From NCBI GenBank assembly GCA_002943765.1, contig PQWQ01000025.1:496001-560000 (forward strand): DNA of 64,000 nt, given 5' to 3'. The translations under genes and the position numbers were made by a program. Source of the DNA: Psoroptes ovis. Lineage: Eukaryota; Arthropoda; Arachnida; Sarcoptiformes; Psoroptidae. Positions 55,855-64,000 of the stretch are shown one piece after another; position 1 is the stretch's first letter, and each line of letters begins with the position of its first letter. The notes beneath the pieces are model-generated. The model was not told the DNA's origin and ran no database searches. It saw nothing but the letters and a program-made list of their open reading frames with translations.

Positions 55855-56964
55855 TCATTCAGTTGATTGTAGTAATATTTTTCGTTTTTTCAAATTTACA
55901 ACCATTTCATTGGGCCGTATACGAATTAATTGACGATTTTCCCATAGTTTTATTTGTTTAATATAATATTTACCAATAAACAATAATTGTTTTTCCCAAT
56001 TATCCAGTTGTGATATGAATTTATTCATATCATTTAATGTTTCATCATTCAGCGATGTTTGAAGCTGAGCATTTGTATAGCAATCAATAGATTTACGGCC
56101 ATGATGATTCGATTTTATATGATTATTTCGATTAACCATTGAATTAAGCGCCGATATCGATGTGGTAGTGGTTAATAGCTGATCATCTAAATCATCTGTG
56201 ATCTGCGAATTATTTCGACCTGAAACATCACCACTAAGGGCGAAATTTACTAAACGTTGAAATCTTTGTTTAAATGTTTTGAGCAATGAAATGGCAATAT
56301 CTTCACTCTCATTCAAATTCATACTGGTCAAATGTTTGCCTGTCTGGTAATAGTTTGGCCCTAGTTTATTTAGATTTATAAAATTTGCATCAGCTTCGAA
56401 TATTTCACGATAAATTTTGTTATATGCCAGCGGCAGTTTTACTTGTACAGCATTATCACCATTCAGCTCTTTAACGATCCACAGGGGTAATTCTAGCTTG
56501 GTACCAATGTTTATCGTATTGACGTTGCATTCATCGATCGTTTCATCTTCATTGTTGGCATCGTTGACGTTGTTTTGTTGTGTTTGATGATTGCTGCTGC
56601 TTAAAAGCTGTTGACTAGGATCAAGAAATCCTAATTTTGGTACTGTACGTTGAAATCGTACCGAAATACGTATGGTTTGAGAGAGTATGTCATTCAAATC
56701 GAAATAATTTGGACAATAAAATATATCACGTGTTTTTCTACTGATCGATGATTGATTTTGATCATTATTATTGGTCATATTAATATTAGTTGAATCATTT
56801 GTAGCTGATAATCTTGATGAACGACTCAAATACGATGTATTATCGCGACTGAACGATAATATGCCAGAATCTTCAGTGAAATTGCGATGATTTTCAATTG
56901 ATTCATGATCAACGAGCATAGATTCTTCAATCATAGCTTCCAAATCTTGGTTTCTGGGGTCCAT
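55855..56964 (-). CDS. GINS3: DNA replication complex GINS subunit Psf3
   Basis: Subunit of the GINS tetramer that, with Cdc45 and Mcm2-7, forms the replicative helicase. Single exon, 369 residues. The conserved blocks appear in family order: YFDLNDIL (87-94), VPKLGFL (108-114), GTKLELPLWIVKEL (154-167), VKLPLAYNKIYREIFEADA (175-193), NLNKLGPNYYQTG (197-209) and SEDIAISLLKTFKQRFQRLV (220-239). The carboxy tail has VVNLKKRK. Human Psf3 is 216 residues; the excess is an amino extension of about 80, an Asn/Gln insertion (115-150) and a Ser/Thr/Asn insertion (about 243-300). The ATG at 56964 (MDPRNQDLE) is chosen; the frame is open further up, but that part is strongly hydrophobic, unlike the family, and crosses the shared promoter. 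Confidence 0.9.
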   Translation of the reverse strand: MDPRNQDLEAMIEESMLVDHESIENHRNFTEDSGILSFSRDNTSYLSRSSRLSATNDSTNINMTNNNDQNQSSISRKTRDIFYCPNYFDLNDILSQTIRISVRFQRTVPKLGFLDPSQQLLSSSNHQTQQNNVNDANNEDETIDECNVNTINIGTKLELPLWIVKELNGDNAVQVKLPLAYNKIYREIFEADANFINLNKLGPNYYQTGKHLTSMNLNESEDIAISLLKTFKQRFQRLVNFALSGDVSGRNNSQITDDLDDQLLTTTTSISALNSMVNRNNHIKSNHHGRKSIDCYTNAQLQTSLNDETLNDMNKFISQLDNWEKQLLFIGKYYIKQIKLWENRQLIRIRPNEMVVNLKKRKILLQSTE

Positions 56965-57263
56965 TTGTTTACTTTTTAAATGAAAATTTGAAAAAAAATA
57001 AAAACAAATTATAATCAAAACAAACAGAAAAAAAAGGCGCACAAATTCGAATCTCAAGGCTTTATTCATAAATGAAATGTTGCAAAAATGCGCATGCGCA
57101 TTACTCAAATCATATGTTTTCGAATAATTTTTTTTTTGACCACTAAGGTGGCAATAGTCAACCAAAACAATAGTCATACATACATAAACAAACAGCGCCA
57201 ACATGTTTTTGAAATCGATTGAGAATTACACCGAATTCAAAACACTATAAAAAGCCGATTGAT
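56965..57263. promoter_or_regulatory. Bidirectional promoter of Psf3 and Nup133 with an NRF1-type site
   Basis: 299 bp separate the two divergent ATGs. TGCGCATGCGCA at 57089-57100 is a perfect NRF1/Ewg palindrome near the middle. GCGCCAA at 57195-57201 (TTGGCGC on the other strand) resembles an E2F half-site. TATAAAAA at 57246 is too close to the Nup133 ATG to act as its TATA box unless the leader is extremely short. Confidence 0.6.
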
Positions 57264-60200
57264 ATGTCTAAATTGTCAAACAAATTCACTGAACATTCGA
57301 ATATGATCATCAAAGATTATCCATCCAAACTACCTTATCGTATTTTCGAAGCTTTGTCTTCGACAGGTGAGTTTGTTTTCATTGATTAAAATCCAGATTT
57401 TGACCTATGAATTACTGTCCCTAGATTCATCATCGAAGAATCATCTGTTGGCCCGAATATCCGTGAATGGTTGGGCTTGGTTTGTGATTGGCCGTAAGCT
57501 GTTCATATGGAAATATTTAGATGATCAACATCATTACATCGGGGGTCATTCACAAGTAAACAAACCAAAAACAACCAAATGTTATGAGCTGCTGTTGCCT
57601 GCCAGTGATATTGCATATAAATCCGATTTGATTTGTGTTACCATTCATTATGATTCGACTACAACAGCATCATCAGCTACGAATAAATCATTTCCATCTG
57701 CCATAGCTGTCAGTCCTGAAGGTTTGATCCGTTATTGGCCGAACATATTTCATCAACAAAACTCGTTCGATCAACAAATAAGTAATGATCTGAATGGACA
57801 AGAATGTCAAATGCTGCTGGATATTGCCCCATTAGGTTACGTACTCGGTACGACCACTAATTCATTGGCATACATTTCCATTGATCATCGAAATCGGAGC
57901 CAAAACCATTCACCAATGAATCAATCACCAATAATTCAATGTCAAACATTGAAAATACCGCAAGGTTTATTCTCGGGCCTTGGACGTCGATTTACTTCAT
58001 TTATTTATGGTACAACAACAGCTGATACATCTGCCGCATCAGCGGCCATCGACGATAATTCACTGATTGAACGGCAAACACTGCGTATGATTCGGTTGAC
58101 CAGTGAACCATTGAATGATTATGACCAAATTTTACCGGTTCCGATTCTGGTTCTGAATAATTGTACGCTACAAAAATGGCTGTTTGAAGACCGCAATTCT
58201 CAGCTGTTCTGTGGCCGTCTGGATTTGGAAAAATTTCTTAAAGAAACATTCATAACCAAATATTATAATCGACAAACAACTGATCATAATCAAATAATGA
58301 TAACGATCCAAGACGTAAATCTTGATACGGATGATCTTGAAGTGGTGCTGTTGGTCATGTGCAGCAATTCCGATCTACCAAACGATAATCACTTGGCAAT
58401 AGTTCAGCTTCAATCGGATATATTTCCACCAACAGCTGATCAATCATCGTCATCAGATGTTGCTAATCAACAACCAATCAAAACTGTCATTTATTTAAGT
58501 CAAATTTATTCAAATACCCTACGGTTTAATTTGATCCCGATGCACCGATATTGTTATTTATATAATTCGACAAAAATTTTGAAGGTTAACATCGTTGATC
58601 ATCATAATAATAGCCTTCAAAACAGTCCCGTAAAGAAACGTATTGAAGAAATGGATTTAAAACAATCGAATGATCATCTGTTCGGTATGATTCGTTTATG
58701 TTCAACGAAATTGCTGTTATTAACCTCTAAAAATGGTTTTGTTACCATCGAATCGAATGAGTACAATGAATTGATTGATTCACCACCTTTGGTTAACCTT
58801 CAATCTTCATTCGCCAAATCGCCAGACCAATCGGTCACCATAACTGAAGTTATGAATGAAAATGATAAATTAAAATTAATTAATCAAGCCCTGTACTTGT
58901 TTATGAGTCCACAACAACAACCTGAAGGCCGACAACGTGCTGAAAAGCTGATCTGGGACCTGTTTCCATTCGTAAAACAGCCCCAGCAGCAGCAACCAAT
59001 GACCAATGAAATGGATTCGATCATATGCAAGTTCAGTGCGGCCATATGTGATCAAATACCTACGGCCGATCCACGATGGTCAACATTTTTGAATGATGAA
59101 AACTGTTTCATTGATTATGCTTCAAAAACATTCGAAAATTCATCAAACATTGAAGGTTCAGTATTGATTGCTACACAGTTAGAATCGAAAATAATGAAAC
59201 ATAATTCATTCATTGACCTGTTGAAATGTACAAATATTTGGTCAAATTTGAAATCATTGACAACGGTTAAATCAATTTTGCCAACTAAATTAATCCTTTG
59301 TGAACATATCGAGAAATTATTGGCCAGTATTTCGTTGTGGAAATTACACTCGCATTATGGTGATATAATATTAAGCGCTATACGTAAAGTATTAGATAAT
59401 CGCCTTAAACAACAGAAATCGTCATCAAATCTGACTTACCAAGATCTCTTTTATCGGGAAGTGACAAAAATTGATGAATTATTTTGGCAATTTTTCGAAA
59501 TGGAAACAACCGATAATTCAATTAAATCGATAGATGAACAATCGATAATAATAGCCATTACTGATATTATGATCGCTGTTTTCGGTGAAATATGCCGTTA
59601 TCGTCAATCGAATGGCCATATGTATGAAACATCAATACTGGTTGATTGTGATTATGTACCATGGTCTTCGACGGATCATCCACAAGGTGTTCGAGAAGTA
59701 TGGATGAAACAATATGAATTATTACTGAGATGTTTTCACATTGATTCCAGCATACAATCAATCAATACAACGGCTATGGATGAAATGAATGAACAATGGT
59801 CATTGATTGGACAAAAACTATATGATTTAGCCGATATAATCTTGGATAGTTTTGTTTGTCAATTAAAATATTTAAAGCCAGAAAGTGAAAAATCAAAAAC
59901 ATTGCAAAGATCATTCGAAGTACACCGATATAAATGTATTGAACCATTACTATTGATTCGACAATATGCACGTACAGCTGAATTGGCTGAAAAATATGAA
60001 GATTTTCAAATTCTTATCAGGCTTTGTGAAATGTTGAATAATCAAGAACAATTGAAACATTATTCACAACGATTTCATGATAAAGGTTTCAGCGAATATT
60101 TATTCGAATGGTATCTTCGGGAAGGTAAACAAGGTAAAATGTTACTGTCATCGACGATCAATAGTCTTAAATTGGATGAATTTCTTACGGATTATGATCA

Positions 60201-61022
60201 GCTGAAATGGTTACATCAATTACAATCACAACGTTTCAAAGATGCTAGTTCGACATTGAAAAAATTGGCATTCATCGAACAAAGTTGTCTTCAAAGGCGT
60301 AAAACAATGTTGAGTATTGGTAAACTGGCATTAATTGTTGATAATATTGATAATAATAAGGACTCTATAGCCCTTATTAATGAAAATTGCGCCGATTTTG
60401 ATAATCAATTACGGTTGATTAAATATCAAATGGAATTAAGTGATGAATTATTACGTAAAAATGGTTATAAAAACCATCAATCAATGCCAGTACTGTCACC
60501 AGAACAATTAATTGATCTACTATTGACCAATATTGATGGACGACCAAATGAAGAGTTGAAAAATTATCAAATTGCATTGGAAATTGTTGATCTGTTGCTT
60601 GAACAACGATATTCAATTGAATTATATCGTCGGCTATTGGTGAAAATATGGCTTAAAGCAGCGGAAAAAGATTCGTAAGTCCATTAAATGCTAGTTTGTT
60701 GAATCATTTCGATTAATTAATTTCAATTCAAATACACAGGTGGAATGAATGTTGCCCAGATAACGTTGAATATTGTATTAAAAAATCATTTTTCTATCAA
60801 TTGGCCATCAATTATTGTAAGTGATTGTCGATTTGATTCAATATTCGAATGTACAATGATTAATTGATTAAATCTCAAATTCAAACAGGTGATGATCAAC
60901 AAGAATCGAAACGATTACCCAGCATTGATTTGTTGATTGAAAATTTCGAAAATTCAACAGGTGAAAATGGCGAAAAGTTTCAATATTTTTTACGTGCTGC
61001 ATATGAATACATAAAGGGTTGA
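57264..61022 (+). CDS. Nup133: Nuclear pore complex protein Nup133
   Basis: Membrane-binding scaffold of the Y-complex (Nup107-160) of the nuclear pore. Four exons (57264-57366, 57425-60674, 60740-60816, 60889-61022) give 1187 residues; human Nup133 is 1156. The amino half is the family's beta-propeller: VNGWAWFVIGRKLFIWKY, IAVSPEGLIRYWPNI, then YVLGTTTNSL and the amphipathic membrane-sensor loop region GLFSGLGRRFTSFIYG. The carboxy half is alpha-helical and poorly conserved, with LAEKYEDFQILIRLCE and SEYLFEWYLREGKQGKML as the recognisable blocks. The first exon (MSKLSNKF) is short and splices in phase. AATAAA is at 61071-61076, and the stop is only 60 bp from the convergent InaF-motif gene. 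Confidence 0.93.
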
Positions 61023-61082
61023 ATTTTTTCAAAAATTTAAATTATCCAATGTGAATTTGACCTTTGACCAAATAAAAATATT

Positions 61083-61544
61083 TCAAAATGTTTGATTTGT
61101 ATTTGTATTCGATTGATGCATTAAATGTTGTTGCTGTGTCAGCTGATTATCATCATGTGGAACATTTCGATTGTTCAAATTGATTTGATATGGATTCCAA
61201 ATGAATGTATAATAAATGGACAGAACAATGGCTGACATACTGACAGCTATGATGTATGCAATCACTGTCAATATTCGGAATAATTTTGATTGTTGAAATG
61301 AATTTTTCCGGTTAAACATATGATATTTGTATTGAAATGGTGTTGTGGTTGTTGTAGTCGTCGATGATGATGATGACGATGATAGATTGATTATGGTTGA
61401 ATTGTTTGATTTAATTGATCGAATCGATTTAATCGATTGTTCATTGAATGGTGGCGGTGATGACACTGATGATGATGAGGTCAATTTTGGGCTTGATTTC
61501 AACAGTGGACCATTGGTGCGGCCATTCATATGGGCTAAAGACAT
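61083..61544 (-). CDS. InaF-motif-containing single-pass membrane protein
   Basis: Small membrane protein of 153 residues with one predicted membrane helix (about 89-111). The segment LFRILTVIAYIIAVSMSAIV followed by LSIYYTFIWNPYQ is the InaF motif, as in Drosophila InaF (needed for TRP channel function in photoreceptors) and vertebrate INAFM1/2. The cytosolic amino end is Ser/Thr-rich with a Pro patch (VSSPPPF); the carboxy tail is short and Asn/Gln-rich. Single exon, ATG at 61544-61542. Convergent and nearly touching Nup133. The channel-related role is known only for the fly protein; partner here unknown. Confidence 0.87.
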   Translation of the reverse strand: MSLAHMNGRTNGPLLKSSPKLTSSSSVSSPPPFNEQSIKSIRSIKSNNSTIINLSSSSSSSTTTTTTTPFQYKYHMFNRKNSFQQSKLFRILTVIAYIIAVSMSAIVLSIYYTFIWNPYQINLNNRNVPHDDNQLTQQQHLMHQSNTNTNQTF

Positions 61545-61810
61545 TATCTATTGATTGATTGATCGGTTTATTCAATGAAAACTATTTTCAATTCTGAAAT
61601 ATTCATTGAATTTTCACCACGATTTTAATTTGTAATCAAAGGATTGATTCTCTGAGTAGATGAGTTGAGTTGAATTGTCAGATTTATGATTTATTAGCTG
61701 CTACTGCTGTTGTTTGCCATTCATATGGCAGCAGCAACAAATGAATTTGATTCGAATTTCGAATCATTTTAACCATTTTACGATTCTTCTTTGTGTTCGA
61801 TTTGTTTGTT

Positions 61811-61976
61811 TACAGAGTTTCAAGTTTTGATTCGGAGTTTTAAAGTTCAATTTCGTATTTTTAAAATTGAATTTCGTAATTTAACTATTTAAAATTGCAT
61901 TAAAAACTACGAAAATTAACTTGAAAACTATGAAAATTAATTTTAAAACTACGAATTAAAACTTGAAACCCTGTAA
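61811..61976. mobile_element. Fold-back MITE, family 2
   Basis: TTACAGAGTTTCAAGTTTTG to TTAAAACTTGAAACCCTGTA. Long version with two tandem TTTCGTA-type units per arm. Confidence 0.87.
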
Positions 61977-62544
61977 TACATGCGCTTGAATTCGCTGATT
62001 GAAATCGATGAACATTTCACCACCATAAAATTGGATTGAATTGATTTCGTTCGAATCGAAGCATATATGATTCTGTGCTATTCTGGGTGCAGAGTAATTA
62101 ATCAAAAAATTCGGCTGAAATCAACAAAAATACTCACGAAGAACGCCATTGGCATTGATCAATAGTCATTAGTCAATAGTCGATGATTGTTCGAATGGTA
62201 TCAATGAAATCATTAACAAATCGATTAATTGATCATTTTGGAGGAAAATTTTGGCAAATCATCGATCATTGTTTAAGCAATTTGAGTGATTTTAATGATT
62301 TTTAAGAAAATAATAAACTTGAGAAAACTTACGGAAAAGTATGTTTACACGGGTTTAAACGCCTTTCGAATGTTTTAAGCAAGAAACTTGCCAGAAAGAT
62401 GAATTTCTTAGGAAAATTTTCTGGCAACAAACGAAAATAGTTGTTTTTCCGGGAATTTTTTTTTCAAATTTAAAAAATTTCATTGCCAAAAACATTTCTT
62501 TTAATTTCAATTAATTAAAAAATTTGAAAAAAATTAAAAAAAAT

Positions 62545-62709
62545 TACAGCGTTTCAAGTTTTAATTCAGAGTTTTGCAATTAATTTTCGTACTTTTCTAA
62601 TTGATTTTCGTAATTTCACCGTTCAAAATTGCATTGAAAACTACGAAATTCAATTTTAAAATTACGAAATTTAATTTTAAAACTCCGAATTAAAACTTGA
62701 AACGCTGTA
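62545..62709. mobile_element. Fold-back MITE, family 2
   Basis: TTACAGCGTTTCAAGTTTTA to TAAAACTTGAAACGCTGTAA: a perfect 20 bp inverted pair including the C/G variant. Probably the youngest family 2 copy here. Confidence 0.9.
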
Positions 62710-62998
62710 AATAAATTCATATTTTTACAATCATAATTACAAAGGGTTTAATTACAACAGCAACATTCATTGCCATCATCACTCATTACATTACTCATAT
62801 TACTCAATTCATTCGCCTTTTTGTCAATTCGTTTGTTTTCTTAATAACTAAATGTAAATGTTCTTTGAATTCCTTAAGATTCTTTGATGAAGAATCTTAA
62901 AGAATTTTCTACTCCTTTCAAGAGAAAGGAATGTGTTTATTTTTAATGCCATTTATTCAAATGCACTGAAAAAAAATGATTATCAAATCCCTTTACAT

Positions 62999-63123
62999 AC
63001 ACAGGGTTTTAAGTGTTTATTCGTAGTTTTAAAGTAAGTTTTCGTAGTTTTGAATCAGATTTTAAATGGTAAAATTACGAAATTCAATTTTAAAATTACG
63101 AATTAAAACTTTAAACCTTGTAA
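62999..63123. mobile_element. Fold-back MITE, family 2
   Basis: ACACAGGGTTTTAAGTGTTT to TTAAAACTTTAAACCTTGTA; short version, about 240 bp upstream of the last gene's ATG. Confidence 0.82.
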
Positions 63124-63366
63124 TAATCATAATTACGAATTGGCAATGAATTGTTTGTTTAAGACGATTTGCATCTTTATGTTTGAATGATTAGCATACA
63201 TATCACAGCACTAATGTATTGGGAATGAATGGAATGGAATTCCTTACAATTTAAATGTCTTAAGACGATTTATCATTATTACATTGATGACATGATATTC
63301 AAATCGAACAAAACTTTGATTTCTTGAAGTTTCTTAGAGTTTTTTGATGTTATAACCTTTGAAATA

Positions 63367-64000
63367 ATGGAAACACTTCGAAATAATGCTGATAAATTCA
63401 ATGTAAATATTGATTTCACTAATAATAATCGTTGTCGGACCCCACAGCCCCCAGCACCACCACCACCGCCGCTAAGATCGAATCAAAATTCGATGAGAAA
63501 ATCAATAATCAAGGTAAGCACCCGGTTGAACAATTTAACAAAGGTCTTAAGTCTTCAATTTTCTTCAAATCCTAAACAGATCTCATCTGAACAAGTTGAT
63601 CGTACGAGGCCAATGAAGCAAAGGATTATACCCATACATCGGACAATATCCTCATCATCGACACAACAACAATCCACATCGAATACTAATCAACAATCCA
63701 CCACCACCACCACATCGAATTCTAAATCACCTGGTGATGATAATCGAAAATCAAATCAAAGGCCAAATTATGAACGAACTCGATCACATCCAGGTGAATT
63801 CTGTTATCAATCACCATTTGATTCGAAAATCGAATTACGTATATCATCACCTGACCCTATTATTTCACGAATGTTGTCACAAGCGAATTTTTTACACCGG
63901 CAAAACCTTCATGATCATGAGCAGCAGGGGCAACCGGACCATACCTTCAAACAGCAGCCCCCACCACAGCCACAGCAGCCCCCACAACCACCGAAACAGT
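63367..64000 (+). CDS. Unrecognised Pro/Gln/Ser-rich protein, cut by the window end
   Basis: Two exons are supported: 63367-63513 (METLRNNADKF to MRKSIIK) and 63580 onward. They use a consensus GTAAGC donor and an AACAG acceptor, and the frame stays open for 140 codons to the edge. The visible 189 residues contain polyproline (PQPPAPPPPPPL), Ser/Thr/Gln runs (SSSTQQQST, STTTT), a basic patch (RPMKQRIIP) and a PxxP-rich Gln tail. The segment SPFDSKIELRISSPDPIISR looks least repetitive and may belong to a domain. I do not recognise a family. In composition it could be an adaptor or regulator, but that is not shown. Confidence 0.65.
   Translation, partial: METLRNNADKFNVNIDFTNNNRCRTPQPPAPPPPPLRSNQNSMRKSIIKVSTRLNNLTKVLSLQFSSNPKQISSEQVDRTRPMKQRIIPIHRTISSSSTQQQSTSNTNQQSTTTTTSNSKSPGDDNRKSNQRPNYERTRSHPGEFCYQSPFDSKIELRISSPDPIISRMLSQANFLHRQNLHDHEQQGQPDHTFKQQPPPQPQQPPQPPKQ

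Larger units (their letters stand above)
61545..63366. other. Intergenic, with a cluster of family 2 MITEs
   Basis: Divergent promoter region for the InaF-motif gene and the unnamed gene at 63367. Three family 2 fold-back MITEs (61811, 62545, 62999) occupy about a quarter of it. No family 1 copies and no exon seen. Confidence 0.6.

Noticed and set aside
56965..57204. 80-residue hydrophobic extension of Psf3
   Set aside because: It runs through the shared promoter, is unlike any Psf3, and includes the NRF1-type palindrome; more likely 5' UTR and promoter.

Overview
The window is a gene-dense but repeat-rich stretch of an AT-rich arthropod nuclear genome. Short introns (often 50-100 bp with clean GT/AG ends), long runs of Asn/Gln/Ser inside otherwise conserved proteins, an arthropod-type ABCH transporter and strong A/T bias fit an acariform (astigmatid-like) mite. 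The taxon is an inference; no marker in the window settles it. Everything here is eukaryotic: no operons, Shine-Dalgarno sites, CRISPR arrays, tRNA or rRNA genes were seen.

Layout, left to right. SRP54 (minus, cut by the left edge) is divergent from an 11-exon JIP3/JIP4 (Sunday driver) kinesin/JNK scaffold gene (2007-7062). Next come an ATP9/Neo1-type P4-ATPase (8250-12874), a 5.7 kb gene-poor, repeat-rich gap, and a 13-exon ABCH transporter (18604-25984). A compact housekeeping block follows: mL37 (minus), NF-YB (minus), mL39 (plus) and a SLC35A-type nucleotide-sugar transporter (plus). EAPP begins at 31854 with a tiny exon that must be joined over a 4.8 kb intron to its main exon at 36690-37590. 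The next 8 kb has no convincing gene but holds a 1.5 kb satellite. Calmodulin (minus, 45454 upward) has three possible ATG-only first exons. After another poorly genic region, the GINS subunit Psf3 (minus) and Nup133 (plus) share a 299 bp bidirectional promoter. A small InaF-motif membrane protein gene (minus) and the start of an unrecognised Pro/Gln-rich gene close the window.

Mobile DNA dominates the non-coding space. I count 29 copies of one ~80 bp mariner-like MITE with a TTAGGTTGTCCGAAAAGTT terminus, in three internal subtypes. There is one copy of a related MITE with a CCCATAAG core, and seven copies of a second fold-back family starting near ACAGGGTTTCAAG. Single insertions of a hAT-type MITE (8 bp duplication) and a piggyBac-type MITE (TTAA flanks) are present, as is a ~0.9 kb near-perfect inverted repeat that could form a long RNA hairpin. 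No transposase gene is visible, so all are non-autonomous.

The genes do not form one pathway. They are mostly housekeeping functions: protein targeting, nuclear pore, replication initiation, mitochondrial translation, transcription, Ca2+ signalling and lipid flipping/export. The most interesting points are the multiple ATG-only calmodulin first exons, perfect NRF1/Ewg-type palindromes at two places, a perfect CCAAT box in the NF-YB/mL39 promoter, the long inverted repeat, and the 120 bp satellite open in frame on both strands.
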